A DNA stretch of 59,060 nucleotides, from NCBI GenBank assembly GCA_003990745.1, contig RBNI01000019.1, positions 1 through 59,060 on the forward strand. The letters are read 5' to 3'. Position numbers and translations under genes: made by a program. The notes beneath the pieces are model-generated. The model did not search any database. It worked only from the letters and a program-made list of their open reading frames with translations, and had not been told where the DNA came from. Within the stretch, counting starts at the first letter, position 1. Each line of letters starts with the position of its first letter. This stretch comes from Jimgerdemannia flammicorona (taxonomy: Eukaryota; Mucoromycota; Endogonomycetes; Endogonales; Endogonaceae). This document shows positions 33,977 to 46,233 of this stretch, piece by piece.

Positions 33977-34750
33977 ATCGAGCCGAAAAGTAAGGGATAA
34001 GTGGGAATGCTGGCAAGTTTTAGTCTTCTTGCTTTTGGAAGGAGCGGCGTTTATGGTGTGGCGATGGGGCAAGTTATCGTAGGAGACATTTTTGTGTATT
34101 TTAATGCATATAAATACATTATCGGTATTTTGAGGAATGCCCAATTGAATTAGAATAGACTGACTGATGCAAGTTGGGGAATCAAATAAAGGAGAAATTA
34201 TGTTAGTAATATTGGCCACACAAAACAAGCTTTGTTGAAAACCACATGGTACCCATATAAGAAGAGTCAGGTTCAAAGCCAGGTAAAATTCAAAGATAGC
34301 TCAGCTATTTTTTGTGGTTTTTAAATTTCTGGGTCAGCCATTTTTCGAGTTTCAATAATTTCTGGGTCAGCTCAAAGGTGTACATAGGTCGGGTCAGGTT
34401 GCAGAGCTCTAGCCGCCTCCATCTCATAGAGTGAAACCAGCAAGGACCCTACCGCAAGCCCATATATACTCGCAAGCTTGCCATAGGTGAGTTGACAGAT
34501 CTCTCTGCAGATGCCTTCCACAACATTCTACGAGACGCGTTTGTGACTCCCGAATAGACCAGTTGCATTTGGGTCTGGGTGCATTCGGAAGAGCCGGGAC
34601 CAGATGCAGCTGAGCCTCATAACATCATACGTGATTTTGTCAGCATGGTACCAGGATATGGGGGCAAATTAGGGTAGGAATTAACTGGTTGCTGCTGAAC
34701 GTGACGAGGAATGTAGACCTCACCCTTGTGCCCGCACTGTCTGAATATAC
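33977..34750. other. 3' flank of the Zn2Cys6 gene
   Basis: Unique DNA. Contains a candidate polyadenylation signal aataaa (34185-34190) about 210 nt past the stop, and a duplicated atttctgggtcagc motif (about 34325-34372). The right part holds a possible orphan exon (34441-34557). It ends at the B3 LTR. Confidence 0.5.
34441..34557 (+). pseudogene. Possible orphan terminal exon
   Basis: A cag at 34438-34440 (acceptor-like) is followed by 38 open codons ending at TAG: QGPYRKPIYTRKLAIGELTD, then LSADAFHNILRDAFVTPE. Codon use and composition look protein-like and CpG is retained. No upstream exon could be found before the preceding stop, so it may be the tail of a gene broken by B3 or by the rearrangement. 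Not recognised. Confidence 0.25.
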
Positions 34751-35905
34751 TGTGACGCGCGAAACGCATAGTATAGCCAGATGACGTAAATACCATAGTT
34801 ACCCTATTGCTGCGGAAATTGTATAAATAACCAGAAAGCCAAAGAAGGCAACGGACAGTCAATGTCTGCTGAACAGTAGATGTCTGCTGTACAGTCAATT
34901 TCCACCCCAATTCTAGAGTTAGCCATGTAGCAACCAGATAGCAACCAACTAGTATAAAATACCCCAGAGATAAAAGTGAATAAAAATCAGTGTGAAAAGT
35001 CAAAGAAAAGCAGAAAGCTTCCTTTTCCACTCTGGTTCACTTTCTAATACAAAGAGAAGAGTCTGAAAAGTTCAAAAGCAAAAGACAAGTCTGCCTACTA
35101 TACTTTGAGAAGAACTCTGAAGCCACTACTAGGAGATTGTAAGCTTACTTTCCACTCTGATCCACTTTTCAATATAAAGCTTTGAAGAGAAACCCACTGC
35201 TTAGAATAAGTCACTATTTTCAAGAAGTCTACTGATTCAGAAAGAATCTACACTATTCAAGTTATTTCTTAGAGAGCTCAATATAGGAATCTTATCTCAA
35301 AGTCAGTCTATCTGATGCAAATTACAGTAGAGCCAGTCTTCAATATAACCCCACACAAACAAAGCTAGCCTTTGACATAACTTTACTAAGAATCTGTATC
35401 ATCTCAATCATCCGAGTTATCTGAGTTATTAAGTTACCTGCCAAACTGAGTTATATATCCAAGTTATCAATTTATCCACCAAACTGAGTTATCTATCAAA
35501 AAGCCCATTAAGGAATACCACCAAGATTGTCACACTAGAAATTACATACTTTTGAAGATTGTCACACTATACAAGAGACTATTATATAGAAATCATATAC
35601 TTTTGAGAGATCATCCACTACTCAAGAAAGACACCACTAAATTGCCAGTCATCTTGTATAAGAAAACTACTCATGCTATATACATATAAATCATTACTAT
35701 ACTCAGAGAACTGTCTCAATAAGAAAATCACCAGAATCAACTATCATATTTAGACTTAACTATTATATAACTAAACATCAACAAGGATATCAGAAATCTT
35801 AGAATATTTTATTGCTTTTTAACAAAGTAACTTGGAGCTCAAGTCAGACTATATCAACTTCCAACTTTGAAATTTGTCTCTATTGAGCCAGATATATATA
35901 TTACA
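34751..35905 (+). repeat. 5' LTR of B3
   Basis: tgtgacgcgcgaaac...tattaca, 1155 bp. U3 contains three copies of an acagtcaatgtctgctgt-type unit (34855-34905). TATA box tataaaa at 34953-34959 and gaataaa near 34977. Putative primer-binding site tggggactcaactg starts at 35908. The first 60 bp retain several CpG, unlike the rest. Confidence 0.88.
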
Positions 35906-35989
35906 TTTGGGGACTCAACTGAGAAGATTTCAAAATTGATGTGACTTTTTAACTCATAAGAACCCACAGTTAAACTGAATATATTTGAT

Positions 35990-37800
35990 ATAATACTAAT
36001 CTCTGCCACTACAGAAGGACTAGTCATTACTAGTATTTTGACAAGAAGAGAAGTAATTATCTCAAGACTTACCAACTATCCTACATTGGAAGAATTTTAT
36101 TCAGATATCAGTACAGTATAGAATTCTCAGCCAGTACTAACAGACTTATAATCAGATCAATCAGATTATACAAATAGTCCTGCCAGAGTCTTGATGAGCT
36201 TATATAATAACTTAAAGATCTCATTATACAGGCCTGATTTCCAGCAGAAGTTCTACCAATTTCACTCATTGAGCCTCTACTGTCAGCTATCACAGAACTA
36301 GAAGAACAAGGGGTAGTTTCTTCAAGAATGTCCAGATCCATTGCATCTTACCTAAGATCTATAATACTATTCTTAAGATACTCAAGTATCCTGAACTTCA
36401 GCAATAATTCAGAAAGTAAACCAGAATTAGAATCAGAATCAGAACCAGAACTAGAATTGAAACCAGAATTAGAATTAGAAGATAGTAATAATAAAATGGC
36501 CACCTTATTGTCAATCTTTACAGAATATCTAGAAGAAGACCTGAGAGAATTCCTTAATAGAATTGAAGAAATTGCAGCTCTGAAGAATCTCTCTCCTGAA
36601 AGAAAAGTTGCCATCTATAAGATCCAACTCAGAGATTCAACTAGAGGAATTTTCACCTAAGCAAGAAATGATATATATTCAGATCTTAGAGTAGCCATCT
36701 ATATAGCACTAATCTGGCTAGCAGAGTATGAAGTCATGATCCACTAGCTCATTGAGAAGTATACAGGAAATGAGATCTGTCATAAGGCCTAAGAATCAAT
36801 TATAGGAATTAAGATGAATCTTAGAGAATTGCAGAGCACATTCTTTATAAGAATTTAAAAGAGAATGCATGCAGCTAGATTCAATGCTACTAACTAAGAC
36901 ATTTTAGGCCCAATGATCTTCATTAATGGGATTTCCCCAAACTTTGCTCAACATATCTATATCCTAGGCATCAGAAGACCTAAAGAGCAAGTATTATAGC
37001 TCAAGAATTTTTGATTTCAGACAAGGAACTACCTGGAGTAACTATGATAAAAAGGATGATAAGAAGGACCTCCTGATCAAGGCCCTATAAGAACTTCTTC
37101 AAGGATAAGAAAGACCCAAAGAAAGAAAGCCAGCAGAAAGACAGGAATGAAATCTATGACCTCAGTTCTAAGTTGGACCAATTGGTCAGACAAATTGAAA
37201 AATTCACTATATATAAAAATCAGAGTTACTTACAAGATAACTAAGGGTACTCACCATAAAGAAAACAAGGATACCCACCCAGATATAGGAGTTATCTGTA
37301 AGAAGAAAGAAGATATTCTGTCTGAGATAGAGCTCAAGTCCAATATTTCTACTATAGATAATTTGGGCACTATGTCACTGAATGTGACAATAGAAGAAGT
37401 GACCAAAGAGACTCAGAATCTTCAAATCAAAAGAACAAAACTCAAGACAAGAAGACTATAGCCCACTCTGTTGAAGACTCTGAAGAAAAAAGTAATAGTG
37501 AAGGTTACAGTAACCTAGACTTATATCTAGTTAAGGTTATCATTAGAAATACAGTCTATCTAGTAGAGAAAAGGAAGCAATCTGTAGAAAGACCATCCAG
37601 GAATAGTAGCAGAAGAATTATTCAAAAAGAAGATAAAGAGCATAAAGAAGAGTAAGTGGAAAAACCTCCTTAGTCTCCCTTACCTTTTATTCCTAAAACA
37701 AGTAAACTACCTTTAGAGGATGAAGAAATAAAGCAAAAAAAATGAGAGCTTGCTTTCTCAAAGTCTAAGAAGAAGTATATTCTGAAGACCATATTCTAAG
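35990..37800 (+). pseudogene. B3 gag remnant
   Basis: Acidic Glu/Ser region at 36400-36490, then capsid core (LREFLNRIEEIAALKNLSP at 36540-36600; IGPMTF-like block near 36910). The CCHC region at about 37335-37385 reads as a decayed knuckle, followed by a basic then acidic tail to 37760. Many stops and frame changes. Matches B1 gag over its whole length. Confidence 0.8.
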
Positions 37801-37899
37801 ACATCTACAATGAAGCTTGGCAAAAGATTCAAGAAGCCAAGATAGAAGTTTCTCTACTCTAGTTTCTACCACTGACATCTGTAGGAGTCTGAAACAAAT

Positions 37900-38850
37900 T
37901 ATTAAAAATCACTAGATCCAGAACAAACTGAGTTTCAATTTTATAATAAGAACTAGTCCCAGCTACTATTTAGACTATAGGAAGATATCTCAGCACCTAT
38001 CTATATAGAGATATTGAATGACAAAAAGTGAAGATCCTCATTGAAATAAGAGCAGCTGTCTGCATTATTACTAAATATTTTCTAGATCCTCTCTAGTGGC
38101 CCATTGATGGACTATCCAACCTCAGCATTATAATAGCAGATAGAGCCTGAACTCAACCCATTGGAGAAGTATTGAACATTACTATCTCTCTGAGATATAT
38201 TCAGTTTTCCAACTCAAAAGCTATTGTTACGAAAGCTGTTAATTCTTAGTACCAATTAAATGAAGGAAATGAATGCAGTTATTGATATCAGGCAATAAGT
38301 ACTCAAATTCAATTACTAAGGAAAGAAGTGCAGAGTTAAGATGACCAGCTATAAAAAAAAGAAGGTCACTATCCAAGAAGAATATACCAGTAGTGAAGAA
38401 TCTACTACAGAAGAAGAAGAAGAATCTGAAGATAGAAATGACCCCAGACTCAATACACAAATCAACTTAGTAGATGACAGGCCAGAAGACAATGTGTGGG
38501 CAAAGAATACTACCTCTATTACAATCGGGAGCTATTGCAGGATAAATCAAAGGATGCTCCACCTATTTCAAAAGACACAAGTGCCTTGAGCACTCTTCTA
38601 AGATTATTAGAACAAAGAATTCGCCTGGCACAGCCTGCCCTGATTGTAGAAAAGAAAGAAGAAATACAATTACACTTCAAAAACCCCCATAGATGAAGCT
38701 GCAGAAGTATAAGTAATTTGGGGTCAAGAAATGTCTGAGGAAGAAGAAACATCTGAACAGGAGGTTTCTGAACAAGAAAAGCTCCTTGAACTTGTCCCCT
38801 GGGATGATCCTCACTGGATACCACTAGAAGATAATGATATCTGGAATTTT
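37900..38850 (+). pseudogene. B3 protease and Cys-linker remnant
   Basis: The protease active site is decayed (LIEIRAAVCII in place of LIDTGAAVCVI, about 38035). The acidic tail is open at 38341-38530 (VTIQEEYTSSEESTTEEEEE, then RPEDNVWAKN). The Cys clusters are largely destroyed, but the SEQEVSEQE repeats and the PWDDP block (38740-38815) are kept. Confidence 0.75.
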
Positions 38851-39244
38851 GAAGAAGGATAAAGTATAGTCACCATTATTTCAAAATGAGAAACACACCA
38901 GAAAAGAGCCTTTTGGATAGGAAGATATCTATATCAAATAGTCTTCCACTCTCTCAAAGACTACTACTATCTGTATTACTTACTAGATCAATAAGAAAGA
39001 CAAAGACCCCACAGACCAAAAGTCTCAATTACAATTGCACAAACAATCACCTTCTATAAAACTACTATAATACTAAATAGTCAAGCAAAGAGATAAGGTC
39101 TCTTCATCTGAATAGAAGTATAACTCTTGGTCACACTTCCTTCAATCTATGACTAAGATAGATACTGATTCCCAAAACAACAGGAGATTAGTAACCAAGA
39201 ACAGTGTTTTCAAGTAATGGATATTGTAGTCCACTAACATTAGA

Positions 39245-40180
39245 GAAGAATTAATACCTCAGCAATAGCAACAACTAGTAGAACTCTTTCATAAATATTG
39301 AGATATCTTCACTACTAATTATGGCAACCTGCTATACAACTCATCATATCACTATAGTATAAATACTGAAAATGTAACACTCATTCACCAGAAGCCTTAT
39401 AGAATATCTCATCACCTAAAGATATTTGAAAAAGAATATATTCAAGAACTCTTAGATAATAGAGTCATCTGATCCTCTACTAACCCCTGTGTCAGTCTCA
39501 TACTTATCATACCAAAGAAGAGAGAATAGAGAATCTGTATAGACTATAAGAAGCTCAACTCAGTCACTAAAAATGATACTTACTACTTGCCTAGAATTGA
39601 TGACCTCTAGGATTAGTTAAACAATGCCAGATACTTCAGCAATATAGATCTTTTTGCAGGACTTCATAAGATTTCTATAGATCTCAAAGACATTCAGAAG
39701 TTAGTCTTTCTTGCTTTAGGAAAACTGTTTGAGTATCTCTGAATACTGTTTGGACTTTACAATATACCCCCCACCTTTCAAAAAATAATAGACTCAGTCT
39801 ATGGCCCAATGATTCATCACTGTCTAATTATATATATAGATGATTCTAACATCTATTTATCAAATTTCAAAAAACACCTATATCATCTAGAAGAATTCTT
39901 CAAGCTTACTCATGAATTATCTGAGGCTCAATACCAAGAAATGCTACTTTGGAAAACAGAAACTTGGATTTCTTAGGTTCTTAGTTTCAAAAGAAAGAAT
40001 CTATACAGACCCAAAGAAAACTGAGAAGATCAATAACTTGCCAGTATCTAAGATTCTGAAGAAAACACTATCATTCCTAATATTGGTTTCCTATTATAGA
40101 AGATTTATTGAAGACTTTGCCCAAATCACTGCTCCAATCCAAACTCTTCTAATAAATAAAGTATCTTATAAATAAACCAA
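39245..40180 (+). pseudogene. B3 reverse transcriptase remnant
   Basis: Starts within nine bases of the junction that replaces the dUTPase. Motifs: KPYRISHHL, RICIDYKKLN, FSNIDLFAGLHKI, FGLYNIPPTFQ, and YIDD at about 39832-39843, so the catalytic pair is kept here although lost in B1. FLRFLVSKE and SYYRRFIEDF follow in the open stretch 39912-40175. Several stops and one frameshift. Confidence 0.85.
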
Positions 40181-40189
40181 ATCACAAGA

Positions 40190-42150
40190 ACTAGTCTTCA
40201 AAGAACTCAAGTACTGTATGACTACAGCACCTATTCTTGTTCAGCTCAATCTACAGAAGTCATTCAACTTATATATAGATATATACTTCCAAAGATGATC
40301 TCAGAGCATTTCTAGCCCAAGAAAGACCTGATTAATAATATTATATAATATCTTATATAAGCTTAGCTATCAATTAGCAGTAGATCAACTATAGTATTAC
40401 TAAATTGGAATATCTTACAGTCATATAGATAGTTATTCTGTTCAAATATTACTTTATTAGAAAATGATTAACTCTGATAATCAACTATACTGCTCTTAAA
40501 TAGCTATTCAATTATAAGGAACCTACTAGAATTCTTACTTGCTAGATCCCTATCCTCTAGAATTACAAAATCACTATTATCCATAAAGCAGAAAAGACCC
40601 CCAATAATATTAATATACTTTTCTACTAATCTCAATAAATCAGAAGAAGTATATACTGAGAAACTACACTCTAAAGGCAGCCCCTCTGACCATCAAAGTA
40701 TAAGATCACATTTGGAAAGAACACTAGAATGCTTACTAAGAACAGATGAATATAGAAGAAAAGATATGAACAATGTATCATCAATGGCCCAATCTCAGAA
40801 TACAAGTTCAAGACATGCTTAAGAAATATAATATCTGTTAGAAATAATAGAAGAAAAAGAACTATCAAGCACCACTACAATCAATTAAACCACTAGAAGA
40901 TATCTTTTAAAGATGGAGAGTAGATATAATTAGACCTCTACTAATCATACTCAGAAGAGACAAATTTATCTTCATATTTATAGAATATCAGACCAAATGG
41001 CCTGAGGCTTTCCCAATAAAAATTACTGATACCTTAAGACTCCTCCATAGACTCACACTCAAATATAGACCTCCAGAAGAACATATCTCTGACTAAAGCA
41101 CAGAATTCATCAATAATATAATTATAAGCTATACCTGAATTCACAAGATCCATCTCAAACAAACTACATCATACTACTCCCAAATCAATAGTATGACAGA
41201 ATAGATGAATTAGACCATTAAGAAAAAACTTACCCAAGTTAATCCTACCAATTGAGATCTCTATTTATCTGAGATCCTATGGAAAATCTGGAACATCCCT
41301 AATACTTTTACCAAAAAAAAGCTATTTGAGATGATGTTTGCTAAGAAAACCAGAACTGCTGACTATGAGAACTTTTTGGAAAGACAGAATAATTATATAA
41401 TCATACCTGAGCTCAGATAATCAAAGCCCAAGAAAGATAAAAAAAAGTACTAAAATCAGAAGCAGAAGAATCAAAAGATCAGAATTAGAGATTAAATACT
41501 AGTTTGAAGAAGTATAATTGAAATAAACTTTACTACCAAACTAGAGCCCAAATGAGAAGGATCTTATTTTATATATAATATTAGAGAAACCAGTATCTAT
41601 TTAAGAAGTATGGATAGATGAACCTTAAGGACATCAGTATATATCAATTACCTCAAGATATATCTACACTATAAACCAGAGAATTGACCAGTACCTCTAG
41701 ACTCACATCATCAGCTCCTTCCAAGCTCTGCTAGTTCAAATATTTCAGTTTCACTCACTTGAAGAAACCTCAATATAATTGATCCAAAAGCATCAAGAAA
41801 GCCTTGCTATTACATAAAGATTATAATAGATTTACTACCTGCAGGTCTTCTACAGTATCAGACCACACTATTGTAAGAATTACTATATATAGAAGAACTA
41901 GCTGATATAGTCTGCTGAGAAGTCCGAACTGCAAAAAGACTCTATACTTAATATAAATAAAACAAAGAGGCCTTGTTACAAGCCCACTTTTAACTAACTA
42001 ATATCTGCCAGATAAATGAGATAACTTTTCAGAGTGTCCTCAATAAGTAAACTTTTTATTTCTCAAAGAATCTGAGGAGAATTCAGAATTAGAATAGAGT
42101 TATCCTGACTTCAACAGAGATGATAGTACTGGTATTAATACTGAAGATAC
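40190..42150 (+). pseudogene. B3 RNase H and integrase remnant
   Basis: RNase H blocks at 40270-40600 (DDLRAFLAQE, TKLEYLTVI, LIINYTALKQLF). Integrase core at 40900-41200: QRWRVDIIRPL (first Asp), ISDQSTEF (second Asp kept) and MTE-stop-MNQT (Glu kept). The GPY-like block EGSYFIYNIRETS is near 41560, then a C-terminal extension to about 42150. No chromodomain. Confidence 0.8.
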
Positions 42151-42156
42151 CTATAT

Positions 42157-42618
42157 CTACTAAACAGTTAATATCTACTATATAGTTAATATTCACCCCA
42201 ATTCTATATTTAGCCATATAGTAACCAGATAGCAACTAACTTGTATAAAATACTTCAGAGACAAAAGTGAATAAACCTCAGTCCAAAAAGTTAAAGAAAA
42301 GCAGAAAGCTTCCTTTTTCACTCTGGTTTATTTTCTGATATAAAGAGAAGAGTCTAAAAAGTTCAAAGGTAAAAGACAAGTCTACCTACTATACTTTCAG
42401 AAGAACTCTAAAGCTACTACTAGGAGATTATAATCTCAATTATCACTCTGGTCTACTTTCCAATATAAAGCTTTGAAGAAAAGCCTACTGCTTAAGAAAT
42501 AAGTCATTATTTTTAAGAAGTCTACCAATTCAGAAAGAATCTGCACTATCTGAGTTATTTTCCAGAGAGTCCAATAGGAATCTTATCTCAAAGCTAGTCT
42601 ATATGATATAACTTCACA
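42157..42618 (+). repeat. Partial 3' LTR of B3
   Basis: Begins inside U3 (ctactaaacagttaat, matching 34855 onward) directly after the end of the internal region, and stops inside U5 at about 42618. Both ends are missing. tataaaa lies at about 42244. Confidence 0.75.
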
Positions 42619-42639
42619 GTGTATTGGAACTTGGACAGT

Positions 42640-44640
42640 ACTGAACCTGATACTATTCAATATTGTTTTAAACCCTAGTAGGTATTAGTTATAGAAACTA
42701 AAGAAGAGAGACTTCTATCTTGGCTTCTTGAAACTTTACCAGGTTCATTGTAAATATTTCTAGATATGATCTTTGGGGTATACTTCTTCTTGGACTTCAG
42801 AATAACAGGCTCTTTTTCTTGCTCTATTTCTTCATCCTCTAGTAGTAGTTCATTTGTTTCAAAGACTTAAGATAATAGGAACTGGGAGGTATCTCAACTT
42901 GCTCCTCTTTATATTCTTTATTTTCTTCTTGTATAATTCTTCTGCTAGTATTTCTGAATAGTCTACCTATTTATCTCTTTCTTTTCTTGACTAAGTAGAC
43001 TGTTTTTCTAGAGATAGCCTTAATTCAGTATAGATCTAGATTACTGTAGTCTTTATTATTGCTCTTTTCTTCAAAATCTTCAATAGGGAGAGCTTCAGTC
43101 TTCTTGTACTTTGAATTCTTTTGATATAGTGGTTTTAAGTCCCTTTAATCACTTCTTCTGTTGTGATATTCTATAGCATTGTATCCAAACTGTTTATAGT
43201 GGAAATATTGAACTTAGGCTCTATCTCAGACTGGGTACCTTCTTTCTTCTTATGACTAGTAGTTCCTATTATCTCTAGATAGATAGTCTTGGTTCCTTTA
43301 TAGTGTATACCCTCTCTTATCTCATAGGTAGCTCTGATTGTTATATTTAGTAAAGGTTTTAATTTGCTCTCCAACTTGGAGTTGAGGTCTTGAATTTCGT
43401 TTTTCTCTTTCTTCTACTCCTTGGTTGGCTATCCTTCTTCTGGTTTTCTATATTCTTGAAGAAGTCCTTGTAGGGTTTTAACCAAGAGATCTTCCTTGTC
43501 AGCTTCCTTAATATGATCACTCCAGGTGATTCCTTGTCTGACATTGAAAAATCCTTGAGCTATATCTACTTAATCTTTAGGCTTTCTAGCATCTAGAGTA
43601 CAGATATACTAGATAATATTTAGGGGAATCTTATTCATGAAGATCATTGGACTTATAATGTCTTAGTTGGTGGTATTGAACCTGGCTATATACATTCTTT
43701 ACTGGATTCTAGTAAAATATCCTGGAGGAGCCTCTGATATTTATCTTTATCTCTATGATAGAATCTTAAGCCTTATAGCAGGTTTTGTTTTCTGCATATT
43801 TTTCAATGAGCCAGTGAGTCATGATCCTATATTCTTCTTCCCAGAATAGTACTATATAAATGACTATTTTAAGATCTGAATGTATATCATTTGCTATTCA
43901 GTTGAAAATTCTCTTAGCTAGTTCATTAAGTTAAGCCTTATAGATAATGACTTTTCTTTGAGCAGAGAGATTCTTTAGAGCTATGATTCCTTCAATTTTA
44001 TCAAGAAATTCTTTAGGATATTCTTCTGGATATCTTGCATAAGTTGTTATTAAGATGGCCATTTAATTATCAATGTCTTCTAGTTCTGTTTTGGTTCTGA
44101 TTCTAGTTCTGATTCTGGTTCTAATTTACTTTCTGAGTTATTGCTATAGTTTGAGATACTTGGATATCCTGAAGATAGTATTATTGGTCTTAGGTAAGGT
44201 ATATTAGATCTGAGGATTATTAAAGAAGCTATCTCTAATTCTTCTGATTCTGTGATTCCTGATCCTGGTAGTGGTTTAATGAGGAAGACTTATGAAGCTT
44301 TTAAGAGAAACCAGAATTGTACAATGAGGTCCTCAAATTCTTGTATAAGCTTGTTGAAGTTTCTGGTAGAGCTGTCTATATTTTCTGATTGATCTGATTG
44401 ATCTGGTTGGGTCAGGAATCCTGGTGGTATATCTATTAGTACTGGTTAAGAATTCTGTACTATAGTGGCTTCTGGTTGGGATCTCTCTGAGGCTAAGTAA
44501 TTGGCAAGTCTTGAGATGATTACTTCTCTTTCTATACAAATGCTAGTGATGACCTATTCTTTCATAGTGATAAGAATTAGTATTGTATCAAATATATCTG
44601 ATTTGGCTGTTGGGTTCTTGTGAGCTAAAAAGTCACTTAT
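42640..44640 (-). pseudogene. B4 gag remnant
   Basis: Same layout as B1 gag in reverse: acidic and basic tails (42800-43020), knuckle (about 43160-43205), capsid (43560-44000), Ser/Glu-rich N-terminus (about 44090). The knuckle has lost all Cys and His to Tyr or His (Y-FHY-KQFG-Y-NAIE-Y). Numerous stops. Confidence 0.78.
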
Positions 44641-44678
44641 ATAGATTTAAAGAAAATCTTCCCAGTTGAGCCCACAAA

Positions 44679-45947
44679 TGTAATGTGCCAGCTCAATGAA
44701 GACAAATTACAAGGTTCAGGATACTATGTAAATTGGCTTAAGCCCCTAGTTACTTTGTTAAAAGTAACAAAATATTCTATGATCTCTGGTATCCTTATTA
44801 GTGTTTAGCAGTATAATAAGTCTAAATATAATGGTTTATTTTCTTATTAGAATAGTTCTTGAGTATAGTAGTAATTTTGTATAATGGTCTCTATAAGTGA
44901 ATTTTCTTCTAGGATAGTAATTTGACAGTTTTCTTTCTGAGTAGCAGATAATCTTTATATAGTACAAGTGGAATCTTTATGTGATTTCTGAGTGATGATC
45001 TTATTCATTATGTGGATGATTTGGCAGACTTTCTTATTGGGCAGCAGATTACTGGAAAATAGTAGATGATATAGATTACTCAAAAATAGCAAATATTGTA
45101 GATTCTTTCTAAATCAGCAAAATAACTTGAATGATATAGATTCTTCTAAATTGGTGAGTTTCTGGGAAATAGCATGAATGATACAGATTTTTCTGAATCA
45201 GTAAATTACTTAAAAATGGTGGCTTTTCCTTAAGTAGTAGGTTGGCAGATTTCTTTTCTTAGCTGACATAGTTACATTAAAGACTCCTTCATTTGTATGA
45301 GATTATATTGAGGGACTGGCTTCACTGCATAGATAGATCTTATACTAGACTGACTTTGTAACAAGGTTTTAATAGTGGTGAAGTTCTTTATTCAAACTTA
45401 GCTGATTTCCCAAATAGTAGTAAAGTTCTTTACTCAAACATAGTGGCAAATCTTGAATTCAGACTTGTTCTTTTTACAGAAAGTGGACAGGAGTGGAATA
45501 AAGAGAACCAAGCTCACAATCTACTAGTAGTAGCATTAGAGTAAGCATTTCTGCTAAATGTTGCAATCCTTTCCTTAGATCAAGTAGCTCTTGGTAGACA
45601 TATCCCTCAAAGTATAGTAGATAGACTTGTCTTTTGCTATGGTTTATATTTTGGACTGAGGTTTATTCTCTCTTGGCTCTGGGGTATTTTATACAAGTTG
45701 GTTGCTATCTCAGTTACTATCTGAATAATTATAGAATGCACAGTATGGCTAATTATAGTGTATGACTTCCTCTGTACCCTCAGGGTTCAGTACCTTCAGG
45801 GTACAGTACCATCAGGGTTCAGTTGTTCTCAACCTGGCTATTTGTGCTATTCATGTATTTTCTGCAGCAACTGGGTAACTATGTGGGTTGCTATGGTGTA
45901 ATAAGTATTTACTTCATCTGGTTATACTATGTTGTTCGCACGTCACA
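44679..45947 (-). repeat. 5' LTR of B4
   Basis: Left end tgtaatgtgcc, right end cgcacgtcaca (minus strand tgtgacgtgcgaac), 1269 bp. U3 has about four copies of an agggttcagtaccttc-type 17-18 bp unit (45772-45825), different from the U3 repeats of the other copies. Confidence 0.88.
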
Positions 45948-46057
45948 ATATTATAAAATATAAAATTAGAATCTTTTCTTTAAACATAATATCGGAGGCC
46001 AAAAATAATAAATAAAAAGTATTAACCCTATAAATGAGAAACACTTTATACACGATT

Positions 46058-46070
46058 AGGTGGTATATAA
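46058..46070 (+). promoter_or_regulatory. TATA-like element of the Crinkler-type gene
   Basis: tggtatataaggt lies about 165-175 bp before the chosen ATG, with a second ctataaat at about 46030. The short gap (45948-46233) between the B4 LTR and the gene must contain the promoter. Confidence 0.35.
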
Positions 46071-46233
46071 GGTGTACTGCAACAAAGCCAGACAAAGTGA
46101 ACATTGATCCAGGGGCTTGGGCGGTCTCGAAGATGTCATCGGTTGAAAATTAAGACTGGTATTTTCGTCACCCTTTTTAAAATAACAAAAACCCGCTCCT
46201 ATTCATTTTTCTCTATTGACCAACATCATCTAT

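Larger units (their letters stand above)
34751..42618 (+). mobile_element. Ty3/gypsy element B3, decayed, lacking dUTPase
   Basis: Family B in the plus orientation: 5' LTR, gag, protease, acidic Cys-linker, reverse transcriptase, RNase H, integrase, then only an internal piece of the 3' LTR (about 42157-42618). The dUTPase region present in B1 is missing. It is heavily mutated, with stops at former CAA, CAG and TGG codons throughout. Its right end meets the truncated end of B4 in opposite orientation. Confidence 0.88.
42619..45947 (-). mobile_element. Ty3/gypsy element B4, truncated (gag and 5' LTR only)
   Basis: Family B in minus orientation. The left end starts in the gag/protease boundary (matches B1 about 27070) and meets B3 tail-to-tail. 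The right part is a complete 5' LTR ending at 45947. No reverse transcriptase or integrase. Strongly decayed. Confidence 0.85.
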
